Below are positions 10,426 through 21,925 of a stretch of 64,000 nucleotides of DNA, one piece after another (the first letter of the stretch is position 1; each line of letters starts with the position of its first letter). Source of the DNA: Acanthosepion esculentum (Eukaryota; Mollusca; Cephalopoda; Sepiida; Sepiidae); NCBI GenBank assembly GCA_964036315.1, contig OZ038496.1, forward strand, positions 19,517,185 to 19,581,184, in the 5' to 3' direction. The position numbers and the translations under genes were made by a program. The notes under the pieces are model-generated. The model searched no databases and was not told the origin of the DNA. It saw only the letters and a program-made list of their open reading frames with translations.

Positions 10426-10728
10426 GAGTAATGGATAGCAGCTCAGATTGAGGAATTGGAGAGCCGAGTTCAAGTTTCATTCAAATCCATTAGATTCACT
10501 TACGTGCTAATACCCTTGGGAAAGGTATGAATCCTCTTCTTCTCTCCCCAGCTATGGGTAAATAGCAGGACAGACCGGGTTCTATAGCCTTGGATGGCAA
10601 CTGGTCTACTGCAGAAATAAATGGCAACCTGCTGTAGGAAAAAATCTGCCTCATCAGTCATATATCAAAAGATACATGATCGCCTAAGTGTGTATCACAC
10701 ATGGCACATAACTGACTGACTGACACTC
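10425..10728 (+). repeat. SINE-I, near full length
   Basis: tRNA-like head: 'GTGGAGTAATGGATAGCAGC' (A-box region) and 'GAGTTCAAGTTTCATTC' (B-box region). The shared body follows ('TAATACCCTTGGGAAAGGTA', 'CAGCTATGGGTAAATAGCAG'), then the I-type tail 'GGCAACTGGTCTACTGCAG' and 'TGTGTATCACACATGGCAC', ending in an (ACTG)n simple repeat. Other copies: 30425-30735, 31339-32605 (interrupted) and 42925-43240 (-). Confidence 0.85.
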
Positions 10729-11326
10729 AATGGAGTATATAGAGTTCACCAGTGGCCAGTCAATCAACCAACCCGACACAAGCTTCAACGCCAGGTCCAT
10801 ACACAACCAACTCTCTATCCCTCGCCCACTAAAGATACTTTCTGCCTTGATCCATTATACTGGCAAGACAGTTTTATTTCAACACATCTTGTCCCTTTTT
10901 CTTTCTGCCTCTTTTTTTTTTTTGTTACTCCTTCAACCATACATGGTATATGACCAGACAATTTTCATGAAAAATTGTCGAATGAAAAGCTCTTTGATGA
11001 AAGGTGATTTCAATAAAAACCCATCTTAATGATAAAGTTGTTAAATGAAGAGTTCTTTGATAAATTGTAGAATAAAGCTTTGATGAAAAAACATTTTGAT
11101 AGTTGTTAAGATGAAAGTTCATTCAGATGAAAAATCATGTCCTGGACTTTTAAAACTAAAAACCTAAAATTGACATTTTTCATTAAAAACTTCCGGAAAA
11201 ACTGGAGGAAGTAGAAATTAGAAGAGTAGGGACCATCTGGATGACAGCAAAACTAAAAACACCTTGAATATTAGAAATAATAATTTTCTATTAAGAAGTT
11301 TTTAGCTCTTACTTTTTCTTCTAACC
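10729..11326. other. unassigned, with a degenerate GATGAAA-rich tandem stretch
   Basis: 10955-11140 contains many imperfect returns of 'GATGAAAA' and 'TTGATGAAAA' spaced 15-30 bp apart, suggesting a decayed minisatellite. Nothing else was recognised. Confidence 0.4.
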
Positions 11327-12788
11327 CAGTGTTTCTCAACCTTTTCAAGCAACAGCACACCTCAGAGCAAATGAAAATATCATGGTACACTTAGTAAAAT
11401 TTTTAAAGATCATACAATAGTGGGAGCATTCTACCCTCGAATTTAGGTGGAAAAATAAAATCTATGTGTCATGTCTACAAAGATAACACAAAATTATAAA
11501 GAATGCAAAGAAATGATCTTTGTAGAAAAATAAGAATATCAAGCTAAATATGGCAATAACATTTATACAGCAGATACATATTAGAATTCAATTATCTTTG
11601 TTGTGTCATGAAGAGGCCAACAGTTTGAGTATTCAAAGTGAATTATGGCAACTGAATTTGCAAAGTTCGAGGTTATTTTGTTGCAAGTGAGTTTGCAAAG
11701 TTAGAAATTATTTTGTTGCTAGTGTATCTGCAAAGTTTGAAGTAATATGTATGCCAATATGTGAGTGTGAAGCACATGCCACTGAAACATGTGTATAACT
11801 GCTGGCTGATTTTGTGCGATAGCAGTAATTTTAAAACACAGTGTACAAGGAGAGTTGAGACAAGACTTATAGCTTTGTTTGTAGGAAAATCATTCTTGAC
11901 TGATGCATTGTCATGGTAACACCTGTCGAGGCTGGGCTGGTTCACTGACTGTTCTGTTTCAGTTCTAGTCACTGACTTCCGTTTCAGATCTGGTCTGACT
12001 GTGGACACGTTTAGGGTTTATGGCAAGTTGGTGATCAGCTCAGGATATCTTATCTGAATTTTGCTTGGGAATGTAATCCATGACCCAAGCCCTGATCTAT
12101 TTCCAGGTTATTTGGAGTTCAACTGCATGGAAATTGTAGGGAGCACATCATATGACTTGTCATATCCAATAAGGTTCCAGAAACCTCTTATTTAATTTTG
12201 GAGCCATGTTTGTACAGAATTTTAAAAGTTTTTCATATCTACTGAATTTAATGAGATTTATTTGAAGGCCTTTCTTATTGTTTGTGCTTCACTTATTGGC
12301 TGTAAAATATAGGAGTTTATATCCAAACAATACATTTAAGTGTTATGACATAAAACCACAGATTTTAAAAAATTACACATACAAATATTAACTTATATTT
12401 CAATGTTTATATTCAACTACTTATGCAGGTTATTTAGTGAGAAACCTGTGCCTGATTTTTTTTTTTTTTTTTTTGCTATTTCTTCAATGCTTGATCAGAT
12501 ATGCGATAAGCAAACTCTCATTTCTTCTTCAATTGAGTGTAGTCTTTATCGCTTCTTATTTTTGATGTTATAGGGTTGGGAAGCCTAATTCACATAAATA
12601 AGAAGTAGAAAATTGCAATAAAACTGATAAAGCCTAATGTGGGATAAAAAGTTTAATACTTATTCATTTATTCAAATAATAATGCTGTATCATTTCTACT
12701 TTCACACACACACACACATCTGTATGCCGTGACAATATTTTTCGGCACACTTAAGTGGATCATGTGGCACACTAATTGAGAATCACTG
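11327..12788. mobile_element. non-autonomous hAT-type DNA transposon
   Basis: The left end is CAGTGTTTCTCAACC (11327-11341). The right end, reverse-complemented, is CAGTGATTCTCAATT. The termini match at 12 of 15 positions, typical of hAT elements. Flanking 8-mers TTCTAACC (11319-11326) and TTGTAAAC (12789-12796) agree at 6 of 8 positions, as expected for a decayed 8-bp target duplication. The 1,462-bp interior has no transposase; it holds a roughly 45-bp imperfect tandem repeat at about 11640-11745 and a (CA)n tract near 12703. Confidence 0.75.
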
Positions 12789-12796
12789 TTGTAAAC

Positions 12797-13427
12797 AAAT
12801 AAAAAGCGTATTTCTTTTTGCTGGTAAGAAGCCTTAAAATACATAGGAACTTTAGCAATGGAAATCATATCTCAGTGAGGTAAAGTAAAACCATGTAGTA
12901 AAAAAAAAGACATCGTTTGATGTCTGCTCTTGTCTTGAATGAGAAAAAGCAGATTAATGAGTCAAATAACTTTTCTATGATTTTTATGACTTTAAATCTA
13001 AACCAGATTTGATTGGCTGCTTTGGCATGTAGCAAGACAAGATGACTTGAGGTTCATTTATGTTTTCTTTTTGTTTTAGCTTTGTTTCTGTCAAAGACAA
13101 AGTTTATTTAACAGATAACTGTAGTGTTTTCTACGTTTTCTTGCTTTTGAGCCTGAATTATATCAGCTTATTATTTTCTGATGAGTTACAGATGGAGACA
13201 CTTTTTTTCTTGTCCTCAAAAACCAAAGAATTCCCAACAAATCCCAGATGGAAGGAATTCTCTTAATTCAAATGCAACATAAATAATAGTATCTTGTTAT
13301 TACTAGTGTCACGGTGGTGTGCAGGGTTAGAAAGTGATTCATGGCCAGGTTTTTTTATTTGATCTCCCATATTTATTCAAGTATAACACAGATTATTACT
13401 CATCATATGACAATGTTCTAATGGTAG
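12797..13427. other. unassigned sequence
   Basis: No gene or repeat recognised; the 68-codon open frame at 13060-13266 is unsupported. Confidence 0.4.
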
Positions 13428-13665
13428 GATTGATTGATTGATTGCCTTTGTTTTTCTTTTTTACAGCTTATCAACCATTTTCAGGTTATTTAAAGCCAGA
13501 AAATATTTTTAGATTACAAGAACTGTTTGGAGATAATAATGATTTACTGTTACAAATCCTGGCAATTAACCCATAGCTAGGGGGAGAAGAGGAGGATTCA
13601 TCCCTTTCTCAAGGGTATTTGTGCATAAGTGAATATAACAAATGAAATTAATTCATGAACATAAG
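13428..13665 (-). repeat. SINE-K, 5'-truncated
   Basis: On the minus strand it runs from the shared SINE body ('TTATGCACAAATACCCTTGA', 'CTAGCTATGGGTTAATTG') into the K-type tail ('TCTAAAAATATTTTCTGGCT', 'AACCTGAAAATGGTTGATAA') and ends in an (AATC)n simple repeat. The tRNA-like head is missing. Confidence 0.75.
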
Positions 13666-13669
13666 GATA

Positions 13670-14270
13670 AGGAAACATTGTATTGGGAAAGAGTATTATG
13701 GACAGACAAAATGAAAATTGAGTTCTTTTGATGTAATTCTACAAATCATGCATGGAGGAAAGATGGCAATGCTTTCAAACAAAAAAAAACAGTTCCAACA
13801 GTGGAACTTGGTGGTGGCAGCATCATGGTTTGAAAATATTTTCTGCAAAAGGTACTACAAACATATTAATAATAAATGGTAAAATGAATGTCGCAGCATA
13901 TCAAAATATTTTGGAAGCAAATTTAATGATTCAGTTGAAAATCTTGAACTTCCTCCTGATTGGATCTTCCAACAAGATAATGATCCTGAGCACACTACAA
14001 AATCTACGAAGAAATGGCTTGCTGAAAATAATGTAAATATCCTGAAATAGCCAAGTCAGTTCCCAGATTTAAACCCAATCGAGAATCTGTGGCATCATTT
14101 GAAAATTCAAATCCAATCAAGAGCGCCAACAAACATACTGGATCTGAAGACCATATGCGAAGAAGAATGGAACAAAATACTAACTAAAATTTGCAAATCC
14201 TTAATTGAGAACTACAAGAAGAGGTTGATTGCTGTAGAAGTGAATAATGGCTATTCTACAAAGTGTTAAA
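13670..14270 (+). pseudogene. Tc1-like transposase pseudogene, C-terminal catalytic part
   Basis: Reading across two frames: WTDK near 13709 (first Asp of the triad), VELGGGSIMV near 13805, WIFQQDNDPEHTTKSTKKWL from about 13962 (second Asp) and PSQFPDLNPIENLWHHLK near 14053 (the Glu). Thirty-four residues separate the second Asp and the Glu, the D34E spacing of Tc1 elements. Known function is cut-and-paste transposition at TA sites. At least one frameshift lies between WTDK and QQD, and stops occur, including one replacing the residue before PSQFPD. The N-terminal DNA-binding domain is absent. The copy is dead. Confidence 0.85.
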
Positions 14271-14434
14271 TGAAGATTATGCATTCTTTTTTTGTATTGT
14301 ACGAATCCTTTTTCACCCATTAAAATTGATAAATAAGATTTATTTCTATTAAATCAAAATCGTTTCTGTTTTCTATGCATATTTAGTTATTATGTATTTG
14401 TGTACAGTTAATTATATGAAAAGTGTGTTTATTC

Positions 14435-14640
14435 ATGTTGTATCTCATGTTTTGGAGATAACAGAAGGAAATAAATAAGGAAGACAAACTCGTAGATAAG
14501 TAATGAAATAGGTTTACTACATGAAGGTACACTTAGCAATAGACCTAATGCTAACTAGCTCAATTCCATATAAATGGACGATTCCATTCATTTATGTCCG
14601 ATATGACATCTTCCCCTTTTGAGATTTCACTCCCTTGGAA
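14435..14640 (-). mobile_element. candidate LTR end of an LTR retrotransposon
   Basis: On the minus strand a purine tract (AAAAGGGGAAGA, about 14625-14614) immediately precedes TGTCATATCGG, as a polypurine tract precedes a 3' LTR. The putative LTR would run to about 14440, ending ...GATACAACA. Upstream, 14760-14640 translates as a basic stretch (MRRSKKRKW) of the kind found at the end of pol. No second LTR or target duplication was found, so this is tentative. Confidence 0.35.
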
Positions 14641-15059
14641 GTCATACGTTTTACGCTTAGAGTTTATCTCTAACCTATCTCGAGGTCACCATTTTCTTTT
14701 CTTGGATCGTCTCATTTCTTGAGCTGTTTGGGGAATGAGTACATTAAACATGTTGAAGAAAACATCTATAGATTCTTCAATTCATTAACTGGAAATACTT
14801 AAATTAAAAATTGGTATGTATACAAATATTACCCCCCCCTCCACTGTATATATATTCAATAAATCAGAACATGTTCAATGGATTTATCTCATTGATTGAC
14901 TCCAGAGATTTGTGTCATATTGCAATATATGTTTGAAATGTCAATTTAAGTTATTATCTGATCTCATATTTAGACACCTCAGAAAAATGCTAATTTTAAA
15001 TTTCAAATATTTACCAGTTTCATTTGAAATGTAACATTTAAACTTAGAACCAGTAAAAA
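14641..15059. other. unassigned sequence
   Basis: Apart from the possible retroelement interior at the left edge, nothing is recognised. Confidence 0.4.
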
Positions 15060-16400
15060 TGTTCTGTTTTTTTTTAATTATTTCACACCAAGCAAGGCGA
15101 TAAAGCAAGTAAGACACGTGTTTTACTGAGTGTCAGAGTATATGACAAAAAAATGAAAACTATTAAGGAGGGAGAACGATAAACGAATAAGAATTAAGAA
15201 GACAGAAGATAACAATTGAAATTGCATTTAAATTTTGAAAATCAGAGTTGACTGGGAAGTAAGAAGCTGGAAGAGAATTCCACAAACAAGAAGTGTGATA
15301 GAAGAAACTGTTGGCATAGAACTTAGCCAATTCAACTGTAAAATCATGAGATCTTGTTGCCAGTCAGTGCTTAAATTCATAAACTCTATGTACCATACAT
15401 GTGAGATTGTCAGAACATTTTCCATGAAAGTATTTATAGAAAAAGCACAGGACATCTGTACTACAGTGATGGGAAAGTAACTGAAGCCAAGATGCCAAGT
15501 CAGGATTTTATCGAGAATCTTTAAATATATAGCAGGCAATCCAGACCATATGTGGCAGCAATATTCAAAGCAAGGACGAATGGTAGACTTATAAATATGT
15601 AAGATAAATTTTGACTAGAAAAATTGCCTAGCACAACCCAGAGAACTAACTGTCTTAGCAGTAGACCTAGCAATTGATTCTATATAATCTTTTCACCTCA
15701 TGTCAGTGGAAACCATTAGTCTGAGATGGTGCAATGAGTCACTTTCCTGGAGGTTAGCATCATTCATGCTGATGAACAATAAAAAGGCTCTCTCAGACAA
15801 TTAAAAGGGGCTGTTTCATTTTGGAGGCTTAAAATTAAGAAGCCATTCCTAACTCCAATTAACAACAGAATGAAGATCATTTTTTTAGATCGAATCACTC
15901 CGTCTTACAATTAAGACAGGAATAAATGGTTGTATCATCACGATAGACACTGAGTTGAGAACTGATGCCGTCAGGAAAGCCATTGATGAAAATTAGGAAC
16001 AAGGTAGGTCCAAGGATAGAGCCCTGGGGGATGCCTGTATTAATGCAAAAAGATCTTGAATAGTAGCCATTCAAGACAACTGTCATCTTGCAATTTGGTA
16101 AGAAAGACTGAATCAATTCAAAAATTCATCCAGAAATGCCATAAGCTTTTTAACTTGTGAAGAAGATCAATGTGCCAGACTATATCAAATGCTTTTGAAA
16201 TATCCAAAGCAACTGCTCAAATTTCAACATTCTTATCTAAAGCTTGATAGACTCTTTCAGCAATGACCATTAACATCAGCAGTTGACCTAGAGAAGCAAA
16301 AGCCATATTGCTTATCTGAAAGAAGACCCTGTGAGGTGAGATGCTTAACCAATTCAGAGTTGATTAGAGCGTCTAGTACTTTGCCAAGTTTTTTATTAAT
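15060..16400 (-). pseudogene. LINE-D: reverse transcriptase and C-terminal region
   Basis: Longest LINE-D copy. From 16385 leftward the minus strand reads GKVLDALINSELVKHL, LLSDKQYGF near 16315, ALDISKAFDIVWH near 16205 (RT motif A, first catalytic Asp), GIPQGSILGPTLFL near 16035 (motif B) and SVYRDDTTIYS near 15940 (motif C, where the usual YADD reads YRDD). The C-terminal tail (LTWHLGFSYF, ... LIFKI) and 3' UTR follow to 15060. Function in intact relatives: target-primed reverse transcription. Multiple stops and frameshifts, and the N-terminal endonuclease is absent. Sub-frames 15895-16116 and 15228-15539 are the surviving open pieces. Confidence 0.85.
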
Positions 16401-16712
16401 ATCACCATATATACTTGTATACTTACTAAACTATACATATACATAATTTTTTTTTATTTTTATATAAATATATATATAATTGCATCATTATTGCAAAGTC
16501 CCTAACAATCACATCATTCAGAAAATAGAAAAATTCATCTTCAAATTTATCAGTTATTTATTTATTTTAATTTACTTAATTATACATTGAATTTATTTTA
16601 TTTAATTAGTTTTATATTATTGACTTTCAGCAAGTATCAAACATATCTTTAAATTAAATTGTGGCTTTATTTAATTATCGCTTAATTAAGATAAACACAG
16701 TAAATATTATCA

Positions 16713-16718
<6 letters not shown>
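16401..16718. other. unassigned AT-rich sequence
   Basis: Very AT-rich, no features. Confidence 0.4.

Positions 16719-16778
<60 letters not shown>
16719..16778. repeat. (TA)n microsatellite
   Basis: About 60 bp of TA repeats, directly abutting a LINE-C end. Confidence 0.9.
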
Positions 16779-16948
16779 CTGCCCTGTGGAACTGGCTCTT
16801 AATTGAGTGTTTCCCTGATCACTAAACTCTTAACCTGTTCAAGGCTAGGGTTAGCCGTTATCTTCCACTCCTATATATACAAATGGCCTCCACATGTAAC
16901 ACTCTCCCTCAAGTGGCTCCTGGGCTTTGTAAAGAGTGAACCTCGCAG

Positions 16949-16950
<2 letters not shown>
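16779..16950 (+). pseudogene. LINE-C extreme 3' end
   Basis: Begins at 'GCCCTGTGGAACTGGCTC' (LWN-like) and continues through 'CTTAACCTGTTCAAGGCTAG' to 'TTTGTAAAGAGTGAAC'. It is bracketed by TA tracts (16719-16778 and 16950-16983). Confidence 0.75.
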
Positions 16951-16986
<36 letters not shown>

Positions 16987-17001
16987 AGAGAGAGAGAGAT
17001 A
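16951..17001. repeat. (TA)n(GA)n microsatellite
   Basis: TA tract followed by a short GA tract. Confidence 0.85.
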
Positions 17002-17029
17002 CACAAATAATATAATCAATCAATATGAT

Positions 17030-17187
17030 ATGAACAAGAGATGATGTGACAGGAATGTGGTTCTACCAAAGGATTCTTAAATGGGAAAGACTCGAACACC
17101 ACTTATAGCAACAAAAGACAGGAAGTTAGAGAGAGCCATAACCACCCACTTTACGTAGGTACACAATACATAAAGGAGATGTTTCTA
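17030..17187 (+). pseudogene. RTE 3' end fragment
   Basis: 'GAATGTGGTTCTACCAAAGG' (MWFYQR-like) is joined by an internal deletion to 'GCAACAAAAGACAGGAAGTT' and the common tail. Ends at a (CTTT)n tract at 17188-17211. Confidence 0.65.
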
Positions 17188-17214
17188 TGTTCTTTCTTTC
17201 TTTCTTTCTTCTTA

Positions 17215-17360
17215 TGACAAAACAATTCCACAATCACTGCAATCTTAACCTGTTCAAGTCTAGGGTGGACCATTATCTTCCCCACCTATCCTCAAAAACT
17301 GTGCTCCTCGACTGACTCTTGGGCCTTGTATAGGGTGAACATTATTGTAAAAAAATTACC
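17215..17360 (+). pseudogene. LINE-C extreme 3' end
   Basis: 'CAATCTTAACCTGTTCAAGT' through 'CTTGTATAGGGTGAACATTA'; matches the other LINE-C tails. Confidence 0.75.
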
Positions 17361-17394
17361 GAACAAACATGTAGATGGATTGTGTAAACTAGGA

Positions 17395-17480
17395 TAGTAA
17401 AAAAACAATCATGGCTAAGAGCTACAAAGAACAGGAAGTTGGGGAGAGCCATGATCATCCTCGTTTTGGAGGCTCTATAG
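17395..17480 (+). repeat. RTE 3' tail fragment
   Basis: 'AAGAACAGGAAGTTGGGGAG' and 'GAGCCATGATCATCCTC' match the RTE tail. Confidence 0.65.
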
Positions 17481-19435
17481 TTGAGATATTTTGACTCATG
17501 AATATCTAGTTCTGGTCCTCATGGTCACCTAATCATCAAATGGCCAACAATTTATATTGCCATCAAAAGTAAATGTATTTGACCTACTGCCAGTGTTACT
17601 AAAATCCATCAGTAAAACTAAATTCATTTATTTTCATATTGTTTCAATCTCATCATCAGCATCAAGGTCTCCTGGGGCATTCATAGGTTAATACTTGGTT
17701 GTGGTGGTATTGAAATTTGATCATCTGTTAATGAAGAATTACAAAATAAATCACTAATTTTCAACCATACTGCGAATATAGAAAACACCATGTTGTACAG
17801 GTTTATTCAATAACGTGTACCTATTTATGGCAAATTGGTTTCATTAGATTTAGTTTCAAGTAAATGTGTATTTTTAACCAGTCATATCTCACAGTTTCTT
17901 TTTTTGGAAAAAGTTAAGCAATATGACAGAAGGCCAAACAGGAGCTGTGGAAGACTATGCTGCGCTCATCTTTCAAGTAGGGGACATTTTTGCCTACCTT
18001 AAAACTCAGCATTAGAAATCTTGGCATTTTGCTTTGACTCTAATGCTATCCCCAAACTTCAGTAGGGGATATGCAAAAAATTTTATATGCTAAAGTTAAT
18101 CCAGTACAAGGCTCCAGTGCCTCTCAAAATAGAAGGTTACTTTTAAAACGTTTCTGAAGAATAAAGTGTGTGATATGAATGAAAGAGGTGTTTACAGTGA
18201 AATGAAGATTGCTTTCAATTTCAGTTCTCTTTGAAGTAAGAAGAAAAATTAAATTGGATATTTGTCACTAGGGATTAATAGCAACCACATTGTTACAAAA
18301 CACTTCCTTTTCTGAGGAAATATTATAAATAAGGTTTGTAAAATCCATTATTCTGTCATGAAGGCAATATTTTGAAAATGGTAAATTACTAATTGGAGAA
18401 AGACAACTAAGGTTAGTGAGCCTTGATTGTATAAATATTCACTGGTGGCAGGATATTTTTAGAGAGCGTATATTTTAAGTTGTAGCCAAATACCAATTCT
18501 TAGACATTTAGTTGCAACTTCCAGACAACAATGATCTTTTATTTATTTATTTTCTTTATTTTATGTTTATTTTATTTTATTTACAAGGCTTGAAGGATAA
18601 ACTGAAAGTAACATAAATCTGTCAAGGTCTCTCAGGTTGAATATAGACTTAACAGCAAAGAAAGAAAATATAGCCTCTTTCTTTCCCAAGTACACTTTCA
18701 CAGTGTAAATTAGAAAACAGGTTGTCATGTCCATAAACAAATGAATAAATAAAAATTAATTGTAGTGTCAAAAAAATAATTATAAAATAATTATAACCAT
18801 TATAAATATCATTAATTCACTCATTCTAAACCAATGAGATCAACTCCACTTTTCTCCTCTACACACACAAAAATGTGACATTCTCACTATCAGACAAGCA
18901 GTTCACACGGACAGGTCATTAACACTTGAGGCAGCGAAAATTCCATTTCCTTTTACTTTTCAGGTCATAATAGTATCTTTTTATCTTTTAGCACTCAACA
19001 AAAATTTAAAGTAAAAAAAACCACACACTTCTTGTCTTTTCTAACTAAATTATCTAAAGACTCATTACACACATCTATAAAAAGAACTTATGAGAAAGAA
19101 TGTAAAAACTTTACTTATTGTTTAGCTTATTATTCTGTCAGATTCCGATCCATATTTTATCTACATTTGACCCCAAACTCAAAATATTACTTAGTATTAC
19201 TGTCTCCAACACCACAATGCAACCACATAATAATACAGTTTTCCATGTTTTGTTGTTTCTCATTTTTACGAGTATTTTTGTATATAAATGTTAGGAGGTT
19301 TATAATTATTTACTCAGGTATAACTCCCCAACAAGGTTTTGAAATTATACGATTGTATGCACTTCACACATTACAGATATCCAGTTATTAATTCAATTAC
19401 TAGCATAGAACCCATAGAAATGACAGGATTATTTA
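17481..19435. other. unassigned sequence
   Basis: About 2 kb with no match to the repeats elsewhere in the window. A 119-codon open frame at 19032-19391 (+) is hydrophobic with no motif. 18540-18600 is a TTTA-rich stretch. It could be intronic or intergenic; nothing decides. Confidence 0.4.
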
Positions 19436-19439
19436 TATA

Positions 19440-20130
19440 TGGACCTGTGCAGTTTTGTCTCAGATCAGTATAGTATCTGTGCACTTCCCCTAGAATCAGA
19501 GTATCTCTGCACTTTTGCCTATGATTAGAGTATTCGTGCACTAGGATCAGTGTATTATCTGAGGACTATTGCCTAAATCAAAGTATCTTTGCACTTTTTC
19601 CTAGGATATGAGTATCTGTTCACTTTTGTCTCAGATCATTCTAGTATGTGTTTAAATTTTGCCAAGGATCTGCATATCTATGCATTTTTTGCTATGATCA
19701 ATATGGTATCTGTTGCCTAGGACCAGGATAATAGTGCACTTTGTCTATGATCAGAGCATTTTTGTTTAGGATCATTGTAGTATCTGTGCACCTTTTTGCT
19801 ATAATCAATGTAGTATATGTACACTTTTTGCCTAGAATCAGAGTAACATTACACTTTTTCCTATGATCAGAGCATCTGTGCACTTTTGTCAACAATCATT
19901 ATAGTATCTGTGCACTTTTTGCTATGATCGGTGTAGTATCTGTGCACTTTTTGCCTAGGATCAGGATAACATTGTATATTTGCCTATGATCAGAGCATCT
20001 GTGGACTTTTGTCTAGAATCATTGTAATATCTGTGTACATTTTGCCCTGATCAGTGTAGTATCTGTGCAGTTTTTGCCAAGAATCAATGCAACATTACAC
20101 TTTTACTTATGATTTGGGTATCTGTGTACT
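19440..20130. repeat. minisatellite with 123-bp higher-order unit
   Basis: About 31-bp subunits of the type 'GATCAGAGTATCTGTGCAC' plus 'TTTTGCCTA' are arranged in four-subunit blocks. A landmark GCCTAGGATCAGGATAAC-like subunit recurs at 19715, 19830, 19953 and 20076, giving periods of 115, 123 and 123 bp. The left third is more diverged. Non-coding. Confidence 0.85.
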
Positions 20131-20499
20131 TTCCTGTGTTAAAATGAATGTAACAAACTTTTTGTGTTTGAGATTATATCTTATGATCCAGTGCAATCTT
20201 TATTTATCTGAAATTAAAAAAATAGATATCAATAACTATACTATTATATTTGCTTATAATAACAACATTCAGATTGTATAATAAAATCTCACACAACTAA
20301 ATAATTTCTTGTAAATATTTCTAATAAAAAAAAGATATAAAAATATATAATTCTCAGGGTATATTTATTATATAAATATAATTATTTCCTGAAAGTTCTG
20401 CAATATCCATTTCTATTATTCAACCTCATTTAAGATCTTGCGCCACTGATAATTGTGCACTCAATAATCTTTTCAGCACTTATATGCACTTTGCCATGG

Positions 20500-20665
20500 C
20501 TACATCCAGCTTTGATTCAGAGTTGTCTTCTCCTAAACTGGTTGCCAACCATAGCTAGAAAGCCTAATCTGTCCTGCTATTTAATCCATAGATGGAGGTT
20601 GAAAAAATGTTTTCATACCTTCCCTAAGGGTATTTGTGTGAAAGGGAATATAACTCTGTTCAACT
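20500..20665 (-). repeat. SINE-J, partial (unit 1)
   Basis: Reverse complement: shared body 'TAGATGG...' to the J-type tail 'GGTTGCCAACCATAGC'/'GAGAAGACAACTCTGAATCA'-like sequence. The head is truncated. Confidence 0.7.
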
Positions 20666-20927
20666 TTCTTCATAGCTATGCTCCCATCATGCAATAACTA
20701 TATAATATTATGTATTTGTGGTAATATCTTTCTTATGACCCATTGCAATCTTTATTTGTCTGAAATTAAAAATATAGATATCAATAACTATGCTATTATA
20801 GTTATTTATAATAACAAACTTCAAATGAAATAATAAAATCTCACAACACTATATAAGTTATTGTAAATATTTCTAACAAAAAAAGAGATATAATTCTCAT
20901 AGTATATTTATTATAATTAAGTTCAAG

Positions 20928-21183
20928 GCCGTCTAACTCCTGTTGGGGGAAGCACCCCTGATTGACCATATCTTCAGGAGTGTAGCTGTACTCACCATGT
21001 TTGGCCATCTGCAGGCTAATGAAGCAATTCAATCCATTGTTGGGGTGCATAGCCATTGAGTTCATCTGCCTTTTAACAGCTCTTGTTTTATGTGCTGTTG
21101 GGATTCCACTCACCCACCTCACCAGACAAGGGTCTGGTCGATGACCCTGTTTAGTTGACGACCACTCAGCCAATCAGGTTTTC
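20928..21183 (-). other. inserted segment with tRNA-like start and an 86-codon coding-like stretch
   Basis: Present in unit 2 of the tandem block but absent at the same place in unit 1, so it is an insertion or an old unit remnant. The minus strand begins 'TGGCTGAGTGGTCGTCAAC', like the D-arm of a Ser/Leu-type tRNA. It carries an open frame (start 21173) with an ordinary-looking protein stretch (MAMHPNNGLNCFISLQMAKH, then PEDMVNQGCFPQQELDG). I recognise no family. It may be a SINE, or a TE or gene fragment. Confidence 0.3.
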
Positions 21184-21184
21184 A

Positions 21185-21392
21185 ATTCACAGTTGTCCCT
21201 CTTCTCAACTGGTTGACACCCAAGGCTATAGGTCCCAGTCCTTCCTGCTATTTACCCATTTCTGATTGGAGAGAAAAAAATTTGCTAATGGTATTTTCAT
21301 GTAAGTGAATGTAACAAACTGGAATTCAAACTCAGCTCTCCAATTCCTCAAGCCAAGCCATTATCCGTTACTCCACTGTGCCTCCATTTATT
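21185..21392 (-). repeat. SINE-J with intact tRNA-like head
   Basis: The minus strand begins 'GGAGGCACAGTGGAGTAACG' and has a B-box-like 'GAGTTTGAATTCCAG', the shared SINE body, and the J-type tail ('CAACTGTGAATTG'). Confidence 0.75.
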
Positions 21393-21559
21393 ATGACTCC
21401 TATATTTATTATATAAATGTCAGTATTTCCTGAAAATTCTGCCAACATCAATTTACATTACTCGACATCAGTCAAGATCACAGAGTCTACAATTCTACCC
21501 CACTGTTGATTGTAAATGCTATAATCTTTTCAACAGCTATATGCACCTTGCCAGGGCTA

Positions 21560-21690
21560 CATACAGTTTTGAATTCAGCATTGTTGTTCTCCTAGACTTG
21601 TTGCCAACCATGGCTAGAGAGCCTAGTTTACTATTTAACCCATAGCTACGGGTAGAAGAGATGGATTCATATCTTTCCTAAGGTATTTTT
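21560..21690 (-). repeat. SINE-J, partial (unit 2)
   Basis: Same J-type tail and body as unit 1; head truncated at the unit boundary. Confidence 0.65.
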
Positions 21691-21734
21691 TACGAACTCC
21701 ATAATCATTTCAACAGCTATAAAGTATGCTATAG

Positions 21735-21925
21735 TTTTGAATTTAAAGTTTTCCTTTGCCTAGACTGGTTGCCAACAATGGCTAGAGAGCCCTGTCTGCC
21801 CTGCTGGGAACAGAAGAGATAGATTCATACCTTTCCCAAGGGTATTTGCATGTAGGTGAATATAACAAACTCGGCTAGAATTCAAACTCATTTCACTAAT
21901 TTATAATTCTGAACTTAACTATCAG
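21735..21925 (-). repeat. SINE-J, partial (unit 3)
   Basis: J-type tail, shared body and a B-box-like remnant ('GAGTTTGAATTCTAGCCGAG'). Confidence 0.65.

Noticed and set aside
10425..10490. tRNA genes (also at 2038, 3826, 30425, 49138 and other SINE heads)
   Set aside because: A- and B-box-like motifs are present, but acceptor stems do not pair and SINE bodies follow. All are tRNA-derived repeats.
13752..14036. 94-codon open frame within the Tc1-like region
   Set aside because: It is a shifted reading of the transposase segment; the real frames carry the DDE motifs.
19032..19391. 119-codon open frame
   Set aside because: No motif, no start context and hydrophobic composition typical of AT-rich chance frames.
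19440..20130. CRISPR-like array
   Set aside because: Spacing is regular, but the 'spacers' are diverged copies of the same 31-bp unit, and the context is an animal genome.
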